Of a DNA stretch of 64,000 nucleotides, positions 38,530 through 48,244 are shown one piece after another (the stretch's first letter is position 1; every line of letters begins with the position of its first letter). The notes beneath the pieces were generated by a model that worked only from the letters and a program-made list of their open reading frames with translations, searched no databases and was not told the DNA's origin. The position numbers and the translations under genes are program-made. The DNA comes from Leptospira montravelensis (GTDB taxonomy: Bacteria; Spirochaetota; Leptospiria; Leptospirales; Leptospiraceae). The DNA lies in the NCBI RefSeq assembly GCF_004770045.1, contig NZ_RQFO01000004.1, positions 62,001 through 126,000 of the forward strand, written 5' to 3'.

Positions 38530-39984
38530 CTAATGGATTCCTGTTCTAATTTCAAATAGTATTACTTTTTCCCGGTTAGGTTCTTTTGCCAAAGGTAAAC
38601 AAATTTCCCAGGAGTACCTTCTCGAGTTCAATGCCGATTCATCCAAAGGAAGAGAACGAATCGACTGAAAGAGCCCCGTGTTTCTCCGCCAAAGGCTAGC
38701 GTTCCATTTGTCCCCCTCTCGGGATTCAATATGTAAGGACAGGTTTTCTCTTCTTTTTTCTCCGTCGAGGACATATCGATTTTTATTTACCCAAATGGAT
38801 TCTTTATCTAGAGATAAGGAATAAGCAAGGTGTTCCTTGTTATCGTAATTTAGATGTAATTCCAAAAACGGAATAGGGTTCTTTGCGTCTGTTGGTTGGA
38901 AGGAAAACTCAAAATAGTTTTTGTCACCTGATAGTTTTTTGCAAATTCTTTCAAGTGCCTTTGTATCTTTTGAAATTCCATAAATGGGAAAACCAGTTTC
39001 GCCAGAAATGCGAATTGAATCACGGGCTATATAGTTTCCAAAAAAAGTAGAGGGTATTTGGTTCCCGTTCCAACCCTCAAAATCGATTCGAATTTCATTC
39101 TCGACCGACTTAAATCGTTTTTCGAATTCAGCAATGAGATTGGGATCCGGCGGAACTTCCGTCAAAAATCCAGAAAAAATCCAAGCTGATTTTTGAAGGT
39201 TTGGAAAGTAACAACGTTTCCAATGTCCTAAATTTCCAACTATGGTTTCCGCTGTCGGATCTTCTTCTAAACAAAAGGCTCTTTCTGGTTCGCTGATTTT
39301 TCCGACTTCAGCATTTTCACGACCCGGACCACTTCGAAGATTCACATTTTTTCCACGTAATATGGCTGTTTGGTGAAACAGATTTGTATTTGGGTGATTC
39401 GATAAAAAATGTAAGGTCTGCACTAGAAAATCGGATTCAATTTCACCAATGGACTCAAAGGAATAACTGAGTAAATTGGACAAAGCACGACTAAACTTTT
39501 CCTCCATTCCGCGAGGATCTTCCAAAATAAGACTGAGAAGTAGGTTTTTGACTTCTGATTTTGGAATGGGTTTGGTGATGGTGATAATTTTTGTGATTAG
39601 GGCTCTTTTGTAACCATCCCCATGTTTTTTCAAATTGGGAAAGTAGGGATCTTCTACATGGTAATAGGTTCCGCGTGTGGTTTCCCATTCTACAAGTTTC
39701 GTTCCTGAACGTTTTTGGAAAAAGGTTAGAAGCTCTTTGGTTGTTTCTTTTTCGTTTAGTTTTTTTTCTAACTGAGATATGGACTCGGAAAGGAGGGTGA
39801 GTTCTAGTTCATTTGCGGGAATTTCTTTTTCCTTATAAAGTCCAAGTACTTTGCGATAGGACTCAGACTTATAAAGATCATAAGCTTTGTCTTCTCTCTC
39901 GCGAAAGTCAACAAAGGCATAAGTAACTAGAACTACAAAAAGGAAAAGTAAACTAACTGCGAGAAATACACGGGAGCGTATCAA
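38530..39984 (-). CDS. Membrane-anchored protein with SH3-like domain
   Basis: A 484-residue protein with one N-terminal hydrophobic helix (about 5-27), then a helical region. An SH3-type bacterial domain lies around 210-275 (NVNLRSGPGRENAEVGKI ... WIFSGFL), the pattern of peptidoglycan-targeting SH3b domains. The last ~200 residues are unrecognised. It lies 21 bp after the tolC-type gene and 11 bp before the FmdB-type gene, so it may be co-transcribed with them. Confidence 0.65.
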   Translation of the reverse strand: MIRSRVFLAVSLLFLFVVLVTYAFVDFREREDKAYDLYKSESYRKVLGLYKEKEIPANELELTLLSESISQLEKKLNEKETTKELLTFFQKRSGTKLVEWETTRGTYYHVEDPYFPNLKKHGDGYKRALITKIITITKPIPKSEVKNLLLSLILEDPRGMEEKFSRALSNLLSYSFESIGEIESDFLVQTLHFLSNHPNTNLFHQTAILRGKNVNLRSGPGRENAEVGKISEPERAFCLEEDPTAETIVGNLGHWKRCYFPNLQKSAWIFSGFLTEVPPDPNLIAEFEKRFKSVENEIRIDFEGWNGNQIPSTFFGNYIARDSIRISGETGFPIYGISKDTKALERICKKLSGDKNYFEFSFQPTDAKNPIPFLELHLNYDNKEHLAYSLSLDKESIWVNKNRYVLDGEKRRENLSLHIESREGDKWNASLWRRNTGLFQSIRSLPLDESALNSRRYSWEICLPLAKEPNREKVILFEIRTGIH

Positions 39985-40005
39985 ATGGTATCTCCCGCTT
40001 TTTTC

Positions 40006-41547
40006 TTAAAGATTTTCTGGTAGGAGTTTGGATCTTTCCACTCCGTATTCTTCAAATAAAGCATTTTTAGCAACATAGTATCTATGTAAGTTAATGTTGA
40101 AATCTACTTTGGCACGAACAAGAGTCAATTGGTCCTGGACATGAGTGTCCAAGGCATTTTTTACAGCAAGTGCGTTGAAACGTCCTTGTTGGAAGGATCG
40201 TAAAACACCGTTATAGTATTTTTTAGATTCTTCTTCGGTTCGTTTTGCATTTTCCATCACTTGGAAAGAAGCTTTTAAGATATCAATTCTTGTTTTAACA
40301 TCATCCGCAACAGCTTTGACAAGGTCTGCTTCTTCCAAAGAAACTTGACGTTTTTGGATTTCTGCATCGCGAATTCCTGCTTTGACCCCTTTATCCATAA
40401 TCGGATAGGAAAGATCCAAGGAACCTTGCATCACTGGGTATTGGTAAGAAAATACACCAGCTCTATTGTCCGAATAATTGTTTTGCGGACTAATTGTATT
40501 TTGAGCTTGGTAGCCGTAAGTTCCCGCCGCTTTTAAAGAGGGGAGCGCTTCGTTTTTGGCTGTTTTCATGCTAAGTTCTGCATTTTCTTTTTTGCGAACT
40601 ATGGCCTTAAAATCGGCCCTATGTTTATATGCATAATCGATATCGGCCGCGTAATCCAATTTTGTTGGCAGAGTTTCCGAAAGTGGAGTTGTCTTTTGAA
40701 AGATTGTATCTTCAGGTAAATTCAAAGAACGAATCAGTTTACGACGAGCTTCTTCTCTTTCAGCGCTAGCTTGTGCCATTTGGCCTTCCACTTGGGAGAG
40801 GAGGGCATTCCATTGGTTGACCTCGAAACTTTCAGAAAGTCCAAGACCTTGTTTACGAATGGTGAGGTCCCTTACATTCTTTGTGTTCTTTAAAAGTTGT
40901 TCGAAAGTTTGGTATCCTGATTCCTTAACTGAGTAATTCCAATAGTCAACAAGAGTGGCTACTACTTTGTTTGCCACTTGGTCTTCCATTTGCTCACGCA
41001 TGATCTCCGTTTGGTTTTCGAGGATTTTTTCCGAATTCCTCTCATTGGCACCAAAGGCATTTTTTAACAAATCTTGAGCAATGGTAACCGAAAGGGTATC
41101 TGTATATAATGGAGGAAGGCCAAGAGCGCCAAATCCAGATGGTGTTTTATTCGGATCTTCAAATGCGTTCGAGTCAAATCGTTGCGATTTGGCTTCTATT
41201 TTAAAATAAGTTCCTGTGGTAAAAAGTTTTTCAAGCCCAGCACTATAGGTATTGGTTTGAGTTTTTGTTCCCGTAAAGATATTGTTTTGGTTGAAAGGGA
41301 ATTTTTTCTCATCAATTTCCGCTTTAGAAAGTGCGCGCCAAGAATACTTACTCTCAAACTTCATTAAGTTTGAATCGGCTTTTGCTAACTCCAAACGGGC
41401 CTGCATGACCTCGCGGTTGTTATCAACGGCATATTTGACTGCATCTTGTAAACTAAGTGTAAATCCCTTATCTCCAGATTCCGCAGCCAAAAGGCCCACG
41501 GAAACGAGGAGGATCAATGTACTTGAAACCCATGAACGTTGTTCCAT
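40006..41547 (-). CDS. TolC-type outer-membrane efflux channel
   Basis: A 513-residue protein of the OEP family. A signal peptide (STLILLVSVGLLAA) is followed by the repeat structure of TolC: each half has a stretch that starts with a leucine/alanine-rich helix (LQDAVKYAVDNNREVMQARLELAKA and RKENAELSMKTAKNEALPSLKA) and continues with strands for the barrel. It is the outer-membrane duct of RND/ABC efflux or type I secretion systems, but no pump or membrane-fusion protein gene is adjacent. A strong AGGAG lies 14 bases upstream of the ATG, which is unusually far. Confidence 0.85.
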   Translation of the reverse strand: MEQRSWVSSTLILLVSVGLLAAESGDKGFTLSLQDAVKYAVDNNREVMQARLELAKADSNLMKFESKYSWRALSKAEIDEKKFPFNQNNIFTGTKTQTNTYSAGLEKLFTTGTYFKIEAKSQRFDSNAFEDPNKTPSGFGALGLPPLYTDTLSVTIAQDLLKNAFGANERNSEKILENQTEIMREQMEDQVANKVVATLVDYWNYSVKESGYQTFEQLLKNTKNVRDLTIRKQGLGLSESFEVNQWNALLSQVEGQMAQASAEREEARRKLIRSLNLPEDTIFQKTTPLSETLPTKLDYAADIDYAYKHRADFKAIVRKKENAELSMKTAKNEALPSLKAAGTYGYQAQNTISPQNNYSDNRAGVFSYQYPVMQGSLDLSYPIMDKGVKAGIRDAEIQKRQVSLEEADLVKAVADDVKTRIDILKASFQVMENAKRTEEESKKYYNGVLRSFQQGRFNALAVKNALDTHVQDQLTLVRAKVDFNINLHRYYVAKNALFEEYGVERSKLLPENL

Positions 41548-41604
41548 ACTGTTAATTCAGACTCCTCATTTCCTTTGAATAGCTGTTTTTTTTGAAAAGA
41601 ACCC

Positions 41605-42495
41605 TTATTTTTTTAGGGCCAGTTTCATTTTTTCACCAACTTCACCAATATGGGCGCAGATGCTGACACCAGCGTCTTGCATCGCCGCAATTTTTGAAGT
41701 TGCAGTTCCCATTCCCCCAGAAATGATCGCACCGGCATGGCCCATACGTTTTCCTGGAGGAGCAGTTTGCCCTGCGATAAAACCTACTACTGGTTTTTTC
41801 ACGTGGGCTTTGATGTAAGCGGCCGCTTCTTCTTCCGAAGTTCCACCGATTTCACCAATCATGACAATACCTTCTGTATCTGGATCTTCGTTCAAAAGAC
41901 GAACCGCTTCTGTATGGTTCATTCCAGGAACTGGGTCTCCCCCGATTCCGATACAAGTGGATTGACCAAGGCCTGCTGCTGTAAGAGCCGCAACAGATTC
42001 GTAAGTCAAAGTTCCAGAACGGGAAACGATTCCGATATTTCCAGGAGTGTGGATAAAACCAGGCATAATTCCCATCTTTACACTGTAACGAGGGTTAATG
42101 ACTCCTGGGCAGTTTGGTCCCACTAGTTTGGTTTTGGAGTTACGAAGTACGCTATAAACTTTTAGCATATCGTGAGTAGGGATTCCTTCTGTGATACAAA
42201 CCACAAGTGGGATCTCTGCAAAAATTCCTTCCAAAATAGCATCGGCAGCAAACGGAGGTGGAACAAAGATTACGGCAGCGTTGGCACCGTCTTCTTTCAT
42301 CGCATCTTTTATGGTATTACGAACTGGAGCAGTTTTTCCTGTTTCGGAAGTCCAGATTTGGCCACCTTTGCCTGGAGTCACTCCAGCAACAACTTTTGTA
42401 CCATATTCCAACATTTGAGTCGCATGAAAGGATCCTTCCTTACCGGTGATCCCTTGGACGACTACTCTTGTGTTTTCATCAACTAATACAGCCAT
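41605..42495 (-). CDS. sucD: Succinyl-CoA synthetase subunit alpha
   Basis: A 296-residue alpha subunit. The CoA-binding Rossmann domain is visible ([13 protein letters not shown]), followed by the ligase domain with the active-site phospho-His in [10 protein letters not shown] (near 250). With SucC it forms succinate + CoA + NTP from succinyl-CoA in the TCA cycle. It is 12 bp downstream of sucC in the usual order. Confidence 0.97.
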   Translation of the reverse strand: MAVLVDENTRVVVQGITGKEGSFHATQMLEYGTKVVAGVTPGKGGQIWTSETGKTAPVRNTIKDAMKEDGANAAVIFVPPPFAADAILEGIFAEIPLVVCITEGIPTHDMLKVYSVLRNSKTKLVGPNCPGVINPRYSVKMGIMPGFIHTPGNIGIVSRSGTLTYESVAALTAAGLGQSTCIGIGGDPVPGMNHTEAVRLLNEDPDTEGIVMIGEIGGTSEEEAAAYIKAHVKKPVVGFIAGQTAPPGKRMGHAGAIISGGMGTATSKIAAMQDAGVSICAHIGEVGEKMKLALKK

Positions 42496-42507
42496 GTTTT
42501 ATAGTTC

Positions 42508-43677
42508 CTATTTTTTGATTAGGGAGACAATTTTGTCTGCCGCGTCACGGAGTCCTTCTACTCCAACAATGTTCATACCGGATTCGTTCAGGATTTTTTT
42601 CCCTTCTTCCGCATTGGTTCCTTTCAATCGAACCACTACTGGCACCGATACGTTTACTTTTTTGGTAGCTTCTATAATTCCCACAGCCACTCGGTCACAA
42701 CGAACGATTCCACCAAATACGTTTACAAAGATACCTTTTACGTTTGGATCAGAAAGGATGAGTCGAAAACCGTTTTCTACCGTAGTAGGGTTTGCTCCAC
42801 CTCCGACGTCCAAAAAGTTGGCAGGTTCTGCACCAGCTAACTTAACGATGTCCATAGTTGCCATAGCAAGACCAGCACCATTGACCATACAACCAATGTT
42901 ACCATCTAACTTAACATAGTTGAGGTTGTATTCTTTTGCTTTTACTTCATATGGATCTTCTTCGGAGATATCACGAAGTGCTTCATTTTCAGGGTGACGA
43001 TAAAGAGCATTTTCATCTAAATCCATCTTGCAGTCACCGGCAATGATCTCGTTTTGTTTTGTGAGAATCAGTGGGTTAATTTCTAGAAGAGCTGCATCTT
43101 CTTTGATATAGGCATTGTATACTGAATTTACAAGAGCTGTAAAAGACTTTTGTGCTTCCGTTGGAATTCCTAAAGCAAATGCGAGTTCCCGCACTTGAGA
43201 ACCTTGGATTCCAATACCCGGATCAATCTGAATTTTGATGATTTTTTCTGGGTGAGTTTCCGCTACTTCTTCGATTTCCATTCCACCTTCAGTGGATGCC
43301 ATGATGATGGTTTTACGGAATGCGCGATCAAGTAGGATGGAAAGGTAGTATTCTTTTGCAATTTCAAGACCTTGTTCCAAATACACTTTCAGAACTTTTT
43401 TGCCTTCTGGGCCTGTCTGAGGGGTGATGAGTTGCATTCCGAGAATTTTCTCTGCTGCAGCTTTGGCGTCATCTTTTGTCTTTGCGACTTTGACCCCGCC
43501 ACCTTTTCCTCGTCCACCAGCGTGGATTTGGGCTTTTACCACCACAACGGGTGATTTTTGGACAACTTCGCTATATGCCTTTTCGAATTCACCGACAGTG
43601 TCGATGACCTTTCCGAAGGGAACGTTGGCATTGTGTCTACGTAGGATTTCTTTGGCCTGGTATTCGTGGACTTTCAT
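42508..43677 (-). CDS. sucC: Succinyl-CoA synthetase subunit beta
   Basis: A 389-residue beta subunit starting at [15 protein letters not shown] 43677 is preceded by AAGGAA with four bases between, so the longer frame back to 43719 is not the true start. It has an ATP-grasp fold with [14 protein letters not shown] and [10 protein letters not shown], where the active-site glycine-rich loop lies. It pairs with SucD, 12 bp downstream. Confidence 0.97.
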   Translation of the reverse strand: MKVHEYQAKEILRRHNANVPFGKVIDTVGEFEKAYSEVVQKSPVVVVKAQIHAGGRGKGGGVKVAKTKDDAKAAAEKILGMQLITPQTGPEGKKVLKVYLEQGLEIAKEYYLSILLDRAFRKTIIMASTEGGMEIEEVAETHPEKIIKIQIDPGIGIQGSQVRELAFALGIPTEAQKSFTALVNSVYNAYIKEDAALLEINPLILTKQNEIIAGDCKMDLDENALYRHPENEALRDISEEDPYEVKAKEYNLNYVKLDGNIGCMVNGAGLAMATMDIVKLAGAEPANFLDVGGGANPTTVENGFRLILSDPNVKGIFVNVFGGIVRCDRVAVGIIEATKKVNVSVPVVVRLKGTNAEEGKKILNESGMNIVGVEGLRDAADKIVSLIKK

Positions 43678-43837
43678 GGATTTCCTTATGTCATTGGTAC
43701 GTCCGAGGGTCTTGCCCACGGATCACTAAGGTAAGGCTCGTGTGTTGGGTGAGATTGTCAAGACCGAATGGTAGGTTCTGACGTTAACAGTGAGAAGGAA
43801 AGATTCTGTAAACCTAGCGTTCCAAGCTAAGCCAGAC

Positions 43838-45751
43838 CTAAAAGGGAACCACCTGGTTGGGATTTACCGGGAGGGATACTGTGAATGTGGAACCAATTCC
43901 TTCCGTACTTTCTACTGAAATACTTCCTCCAAGAACTTCCACTTGTGATTTGGTGATAAAAAGCCCAATCCCACGTGCGTCTTCGTTTTTATGAAATGTT
44001 TTAAACATTCCAAAAATTTTACTTCCGTGTTTTTCTAAATTGATACCAAGTCCATTATCCTCTACTACTAGTTGCACTTGGCCGTGGATTTTCCTGGCAC
44101 TAATTTTAATAAAAGCTCCATTCTTTAAACGTACATACTTGATGGCATTGGAAACCAAGTTTAAGAGAATACTTTCCAAATAAGCAGGAATGATTTTAAG
44201 TTCTAAGTGTTCTTCAATATCTAAACTCAGTTCAATATTTCTCGATTCGATAGATCCTTTTAGAATGTTTAAAGTTTTTTGAATTTCTTCTTCTATGGAA
44301 CAAACTTCCACTGGTTTGTTTAACATTTGGTTGATAGAGATAATATCATTTAAATGAGTGATGGTTTCATTTAGTTTCTCAGAAGATGCATGTAACATTT
44401 TCACGATGTTTTTTCTTTCTTCCTCTGTTGGACTATCTTCTAATAAGTCGATTAAAGAGGTAAAGTTGGAGGAGTGTTGGCGAATGTTATGAGAAACAAT
44501 ATAGGCAAAGTTTTGTAATTTACTGTTTTGGATTCCAGTAAAGTGTAACATCCGATTGGTGTTTTCTAGTGCTTCTACTTCTTCTGTGATATTAAATCTT
44601 ATGGATAAAAAAGATTCAATAGTATCTTTGGAGTCATATAAGGGATGGATGAAGGTTTGTAACCAGAAAAAATTTCCTTGTTTAGATTGGTTACGAATGA
44701 CTCCTTCCCAAGGAAGACCTGAGAGAATGTCATTCCACATCTTTTCCCAAAACTCTCTTGGATGAAATTTGGAATTGAGTTTTCTGTGATCGGAACCTAT
44801 CAATTCGCTTTCTGAATAACCAGAAATTTGTATAAACTTTTGGTTTACTCTTTGTATGATGCCTTTTGTGTCAGTCACACTGACAATCGCAGATCTTTCG
44901 ATGGCATCTAAAACTCCTTTTAATTTTCTATTTTTTGATTGGATTCTATGTTCCGTGTTTTTTAATTCTGTGATATCAAGGAAACTTGCGGTAGCTCCTT
45001 CTAATTTTCCTTGTTCGTCGTAAAGCGGGGCAGCATTGATACTTAGCCATTTTACCTTTTCCCCCTCCGAAATGATTCCATGTTCAAAGTTATATACTGT
45101 TTTTTGTTTTCCCAAGGCTTCTGCTAATGGAAGTTCTTCCTTTGGTAAACTTGAACCATCCTCTCGAATTTGATGCCAATCTTTACTAGCGAAGTATTTG
45201 TTTTGGAGTTTATCGATGCTTAGGGAAAGAATATTAGCAGCACTTTCGTTTGCATATGTAATTTGTCCTTCAAGGTTGGTTACAACAACCCCGTTGATCA
45301 TTGTTTTTAAAACATGGTTTAATCTAAATTCGTTTTCTCGAAAAGTTTTTTCAGCAAACGTTGCTTCGGTGACATCTTCAATTAAAAAATAAAAATGGCT
45401 TTCTGAAAGTTCTTGGGTTAAAACTGAGAAGAGCTTATGGTTCTCTGATTTTTGGTTTAATAAAAGATCTGCGTTTAGATAAATTTGTGAAATTTTTTTT
45501 TCGGATAGGTCAGAGAGGATTTTGGAAAGGAATCCTTCTCTATGTAAGTTTGGGAGAAATTCCTCTACAGTAAGAGTCTTTTCGTTATAAGTCGAAAACT
45601 TCAAGAGGGTTCTTGCAAGAGGATTTGTATAAACTAACTTACTATCTAAAGAATAATTTGAAGTAGGAGATTGAAATACAATAATTCCAAAAGGTAGTTT
45701 ATCGGCAAACTGTGCAAATGATATACTACTGTTTTGATTGAACGATTTCAT
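43838..45751 (-). CDS. Multi-PAS sensor histidine kinase
   Basis: A 637-residue cytoplasmic kinase with about three PAS domains (roughly 15-125, 140-265 and 275-400; PAC-like ends such as SFLDITELKNTE). The phospho-acceptor region has His421 in IVSHNIRQHSSN, in which the usual H-E-x-x-x-P pattern is altered to H-N-I-R-Q. The ATPase domain follows (VVEDNGLGINLEKHG, GIGLFITKSQVEVLGG). No receiver domain or cognate regulator is adjacent. The signal is unknown. It is separated from sucC by ~160 bp, a region with no other gene visible. Confidence 0.85.
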   Translation of the reverse strand: MKSFNQNSSISFAQFADKLPFGIIVFQSPTSNYSLDSKLVYTNPLARTLLKFSTYNEKTLTVEEFLPNLHREGFLSKILSDLSEKKISQIYLNADLLLNQKSENHKLFSVLTQELSESHFYFLIEDVTEATFAEKTFRENEFRLNHVLKTMINGVVVTNLEGQITYANESAANILSLSIDKLQNKYFASKDWHQIREDGSSLPKEELPLAEALGKQKTVYNFEHGIISEGEKVKWLSINAAPLYDEQGKLEGATASFLDITELKNTEHRIQSKNRKLKGVLDAIERSAIVSVTDTKGIIQRVNQKFIQISGYSESELIGSDHRKLNSKFHPREFWEKMWNDILSGLPWEGVIRNQSKQGNFFWLQTFIHPLYDSKDTIESFLSIRFNITEEVEALENTNRMLHFTGIQNSKLQNFAYIVSHNIRQHSSNFTSLIDLLEDSPTEEERKNIVKMLHASSEKLNETITHLNDIISINQMLNKPVEVCSIEEEIQKTLNILKGSIESRNIELSLDIEEHLELKIIPAYLESILLNLVSNAIKYVRLKNGAFIKISARKIHGQVQLVVEDNGLGINLEKHGSKIFGMFKTFHKNEDARGIGLFITKSQVEVLGGSISVESTEGIGSTFTVSLPVNPNQVVPF

Positions 45752-45828
45752 CGATTGTTTAGTCCGCTGTAGAAAAACTACATTTCATCGGACGAACGGA
45801 ATCTAGAAATTATGGGACAAAATTTGTT

Positions 45829-47088
45829 TTAGAGTTTGTTCCAATAGGGCGAAAGCCTAAGCGATTGACAAAATCTTCCAAGGGAACCCGTTTGGATTAA
45901 ATCAAACCGATTGGCTATATGGGGTGCTAAATAAATTTCTCCATCGGGACCGAGCGCTCCACCACGATAAGAACCGGCGGGTCTAGGAAACAGTGTCTTT
46001 ATCGTATGGTCTTTTGTATCGAAGGAAATAAAATTTGAATAGTTCTCCGGGATGGGATAAATTTTACCGTTGGGAGCAAGTACTGCTCCATTAAACATAC
46101 TAGACCCAGGACTGGGAACACTGCCTGCCAAAACAATTTCATTTGTTGCTAAATCTAGATAAAGAATTTCTGCAACGGAATGTGGAATCATATAGATTCT
46201 CCCATTGGGAGTGAGAATCCCTGAAATATAAGCACTTCCACCTGGAAATACATAAGGGTGGGTAGTGACAGAATCATCCTTTGTATCCAAAATATACATA
46301 CTAGTACTGACTAGAGGAATGAAATAAATTTTACCTTGAGGGGTGAGAACCCCTGTTGAAAATCCGCCACTTGTGGGTGTAGCCACCTGACCAATGGTTT
46401 TTGTATTCGTATCATAATATCGAATGCTGGTTTCTGTGCTTGGAACATAGTAAATTTTACCATTCGGTGCATAGATGGCTCCGTTATAGGCTGACCCTGC
46501 CATTGTTTCGTTTCCCAAAATTGACAAGGACTTATTGTTTGTATCAAAAGCATAAAAATCGGCTACAAGGTGTGGTGCAAAATATAGGATACCGGCAGGG
46601 CCTAGGGCACCACCGATTCTTTCCACAGATTCAGAAAAAGTCCCCATGATTGAAAAGGATTTATTGATAGGATCCACTTCCAGAATTTTAGGAGAATAAT
46701 AAGGAACAATATAAACATTCCCATTGGGTGCGTTTAAGGCTCCTTGGAAGGCAGGATAACTGGAACTGATTACGGCATTGATTGCTTCTGGTCTATATTG
46801 GATTAAGGATTCTTCGGGTCCTGATCCCAATAGAAACTGGGATTCCATTTCTTTTTTGACGGCAGGCCAATTGGCATCCAAATGGGTTTCTTCATAATTG
46901 AGTTCACAGGCAGGCGGATTTGAATTCAATTTGTACCCGCATTGGTAACTTTTATCTTTGATCAGAAATCGAAATAATAAATTAGGAATGAATTTTGCGT
47001 TTTCTGTGTCGCAAAGATTTTCCGATTTGGGCGTGGAGCAGGAAACGAAGAAAAACATTGCCAAAAGCGAAATAAAAAAATGATTCAT
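45829..47088 (-). CDS. Seven-repeat propeller-like lipoprotein
   Basis: About 419 residues from ATG 47088 (MNHFFISLL...), which gives a proper lipoprotein signal with lipobox FVSC; an ATG six codons earlier is an alternative. Seven repeats of the type xPxGxIYxxP occur at roughly 45-residue spacing: APNGNVYIVP, GPAGILYFAP, APNGKIYYVP, TPQGKIYFIP, TPNGRIYMIP, APNGKIYPIP and GPDGEIYLAP. Each is followed by a 'DTxxxSI' strand, so this is most simply a seven-bladed beta-propeller on the cell surface. The family is not further recognised. It and the next gene are both lipoproteins on the same strand. Confidence 0.78.
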   Translation of the reverse strand: MNHFFISLLAMFFFVSCSTPKSENLCDTENAKFIPNLLFRFLIKDKSYQCGYKLNSNPPACELNYEETHLDANWPAVKKEMESQFLLGSGPEESLIQYRPEAINAVISSSYPAFQGALNAPNGNVYIVPYYSPKILEVDPINKSFSIMGTFSESVERIGGALGPAGILYFAPHLVADFYAFDTNNKSLSILGNETMAGSAYNGAIYAPNGKIYYVPSTETSIRYYDTNTKTIGQVATPTSGGFSTGVLTPQGKIYFIPLVSTSMYILDTKDDSVTTHPYVFPGGSAYISGILTPNGRIYMIPHSVAEILYLDLATNEIVLAGSVPSPGSSMFNGAVLAPNGKIYPIPENYSNFISFDTKDHTIKTLFPRPAGSYRGGALGPDGEIYLAPHIANRFDLIQTGSLGRFCQSLRLSPYWNKL

Positions 47089-47232
47089 AAATCTTTCTGT
47101 ATGCATGTTACAAAAAACAGGAGGACAAAAGCAAGTCCAAACTAATGAGAAGCTGACTCGTAAGTGTCCGTAGCTAAAAATAGGGTATGAATTTGATTTT
47201 AGTTTATTTCGCAGAGAATTTTGATTTAAAAA

Positions 47233-47934
47233 TTATTCGTTGTTAGGGAAGGTTAAAAATTCCGGCCTGGTTAAGATTTTTTTTCCATTAGTAGTGATGA
47301 CCGGAAAAAAATGCGGATCTCTATTGGGGTCAGTCAGAAGGAGTTTTACATCTCTAATTCTTTTATAACATTCTTCCATAAAAAGTTGGTGGCCACATCC
47401 TAGTAGATGGTATCCTTCATGGATGAGAGTGGAATTTGGGCTTGTGAATAACATTTGTATGGTGGAGATATATTTGGCTTTGATATATCCTCTAGTATTT
47501 GTATGACCTTCTACAGCACCTTGGACTTCTAATTTTAAACCAACTCCTACAAAAATCCCAAGGGTTAAAATTTCAAAACTAATATCTCCCCAAGTTCGGC
47601 CTTTTAAATACAGTAACCTGTCACAATCTTTTGTTAATTGGCGATCCATTAAATAACCTAAAATATCTGTGCCCCAAAATCCGGGCCTTTCCAAAGTTTC
47701 TAATAATACGGGTTCGGCTTTGAGTTTATAGTATAAAAGTTCCTCGTTCCAAGCGGTAAATAAATCGGAGATTTCATCTTTTGTGATATTTGGCTCTGAA
47801 ATCAGACAAACACGAAACTTACTTTCTTCTCCGAATTCCATTCTTTCTCTGATTTTTTTTTCATGGAATCCAATGGTCGTACATTGTAAAACTAAGGTAA
47901 GAAGAAGGGAAATATAAACAATTCTCGTAAACAT
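47233..47934 (-). CDS. Lipoprotein with metzincin-type zinc motif (HExxHxxGxxH)
   Basis: A 233-residue lipoprotein (lipobox LVLQC, Cys18). The segment HEGYHLLGCGH is encoded at 47389-47421 and matches the HExxHxxGxxH zinc-binding motif of metzincin metallopeptidases exactly, with the catalytic Glu. A Met four residues later (QLFMEEC) could serve as a compact Met-turn, although the usual Met lies further on. It is preceded by NSTLI, the typical leading hydrophobic helix. I infer a surface or periplasmic metallopeptidase; substrate and pro-domain are unknown, and the rest has no recognised homology. Confidence 0.72.
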   Translation of the reverse strand: MFTRIVYISLLLTLVLQCTTIGFHEKKIRERMEFGEESKFRVCLISEPNITKDEISDLFTAWNEELLYYKLKAEPVLLETLERPGFWGTDILGYLMDRQLTKDCDRLLYLKGRTWGDISFEILTLGIFVGVGLKLEVQGAVEGHTNTRGYIKAKYISTIQMLFTSPNSTLIHEGYHLLGCGHQLFMEECYKRIRDVKLLLTDPNRDPHFFPVITTNGKKILTRPEFLTFPNNE

Positions 47935-48244
47935 TAAGGTTTGGGATTTCTATTTTTCATTTAAGGTATTTTTCGCCAAACCTTAAAAATCGGAAACACA
48001 ACGTGTGCGATTGGTGCTGTTATTCGTTTTTAAATCGTTTCCCCCAACCAACATTGAGGCTCGCACATTCCGTTTGGGCCGGAATAACTTGGAATTAGAC
48101 CTCTTTGTATTTGTCCATCTTGACCGGGCAAACTTGAACAAATCGCTGGATTGTTTGCTCCATCATAGCAGGTAGTTTGGTTAGTTTTTGGTCATCGGGG
48201 TTCAATCATGTTTCCGTTGAACGACCCTCTAACTACGATTCTAT
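47935..48244. other. 310-bp interval with possible gene remnant
   Basis: This is the longest stretch without an intact gene. The part at 48030-48191 on the minus strand reads as protein-like sequence (see the next entry). The rest (47935-48029 and 48192-48244) shows nothing I can support: no tRNA, no clear terminator and no long repeat. Confidence 0.4.
48030..48191 (-). pseudogene. Possible remnant of a small Cys-rich secreted protein
   Basis: On the minus strand, 53 codons are open from just after a TGA (48192-48194) to TAA 48030-48032. They encode a Gly/Pro/Cys-rich stretch with spaced cysteines (TCYDGANN, AICSSLPGQ, GMCEPQCWLGE). The composition is that of the end of an exported protein, but there is no start codon or signal peptide in frame. 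Either it is a decayed gene or a frameshift/sequencing error splits a small gene whose 5' part lies to the right (up to ~48244). Confidence 0.3.

Noticed and set aside
41737..42126. 129-codon plus-strand frame
   Set aside because: Antisense to sucD; amino-acid composition is odd (many Trp, Cys, Ser, Phe) with no motif.
43678..43719. Longer N-terminus for SucC
   Set aside because: SucC proteins begin MKxHEYQAK; AAGGAA lies right before ATG 43677.
43754..43759. Minus-strand TTGACA upstream of sucC as a promoter -35
   Set aside because: No convincing -10 element occurs at 16-18 bases; the nearest candidate is about 20 bases away. It is left out as unsupported.
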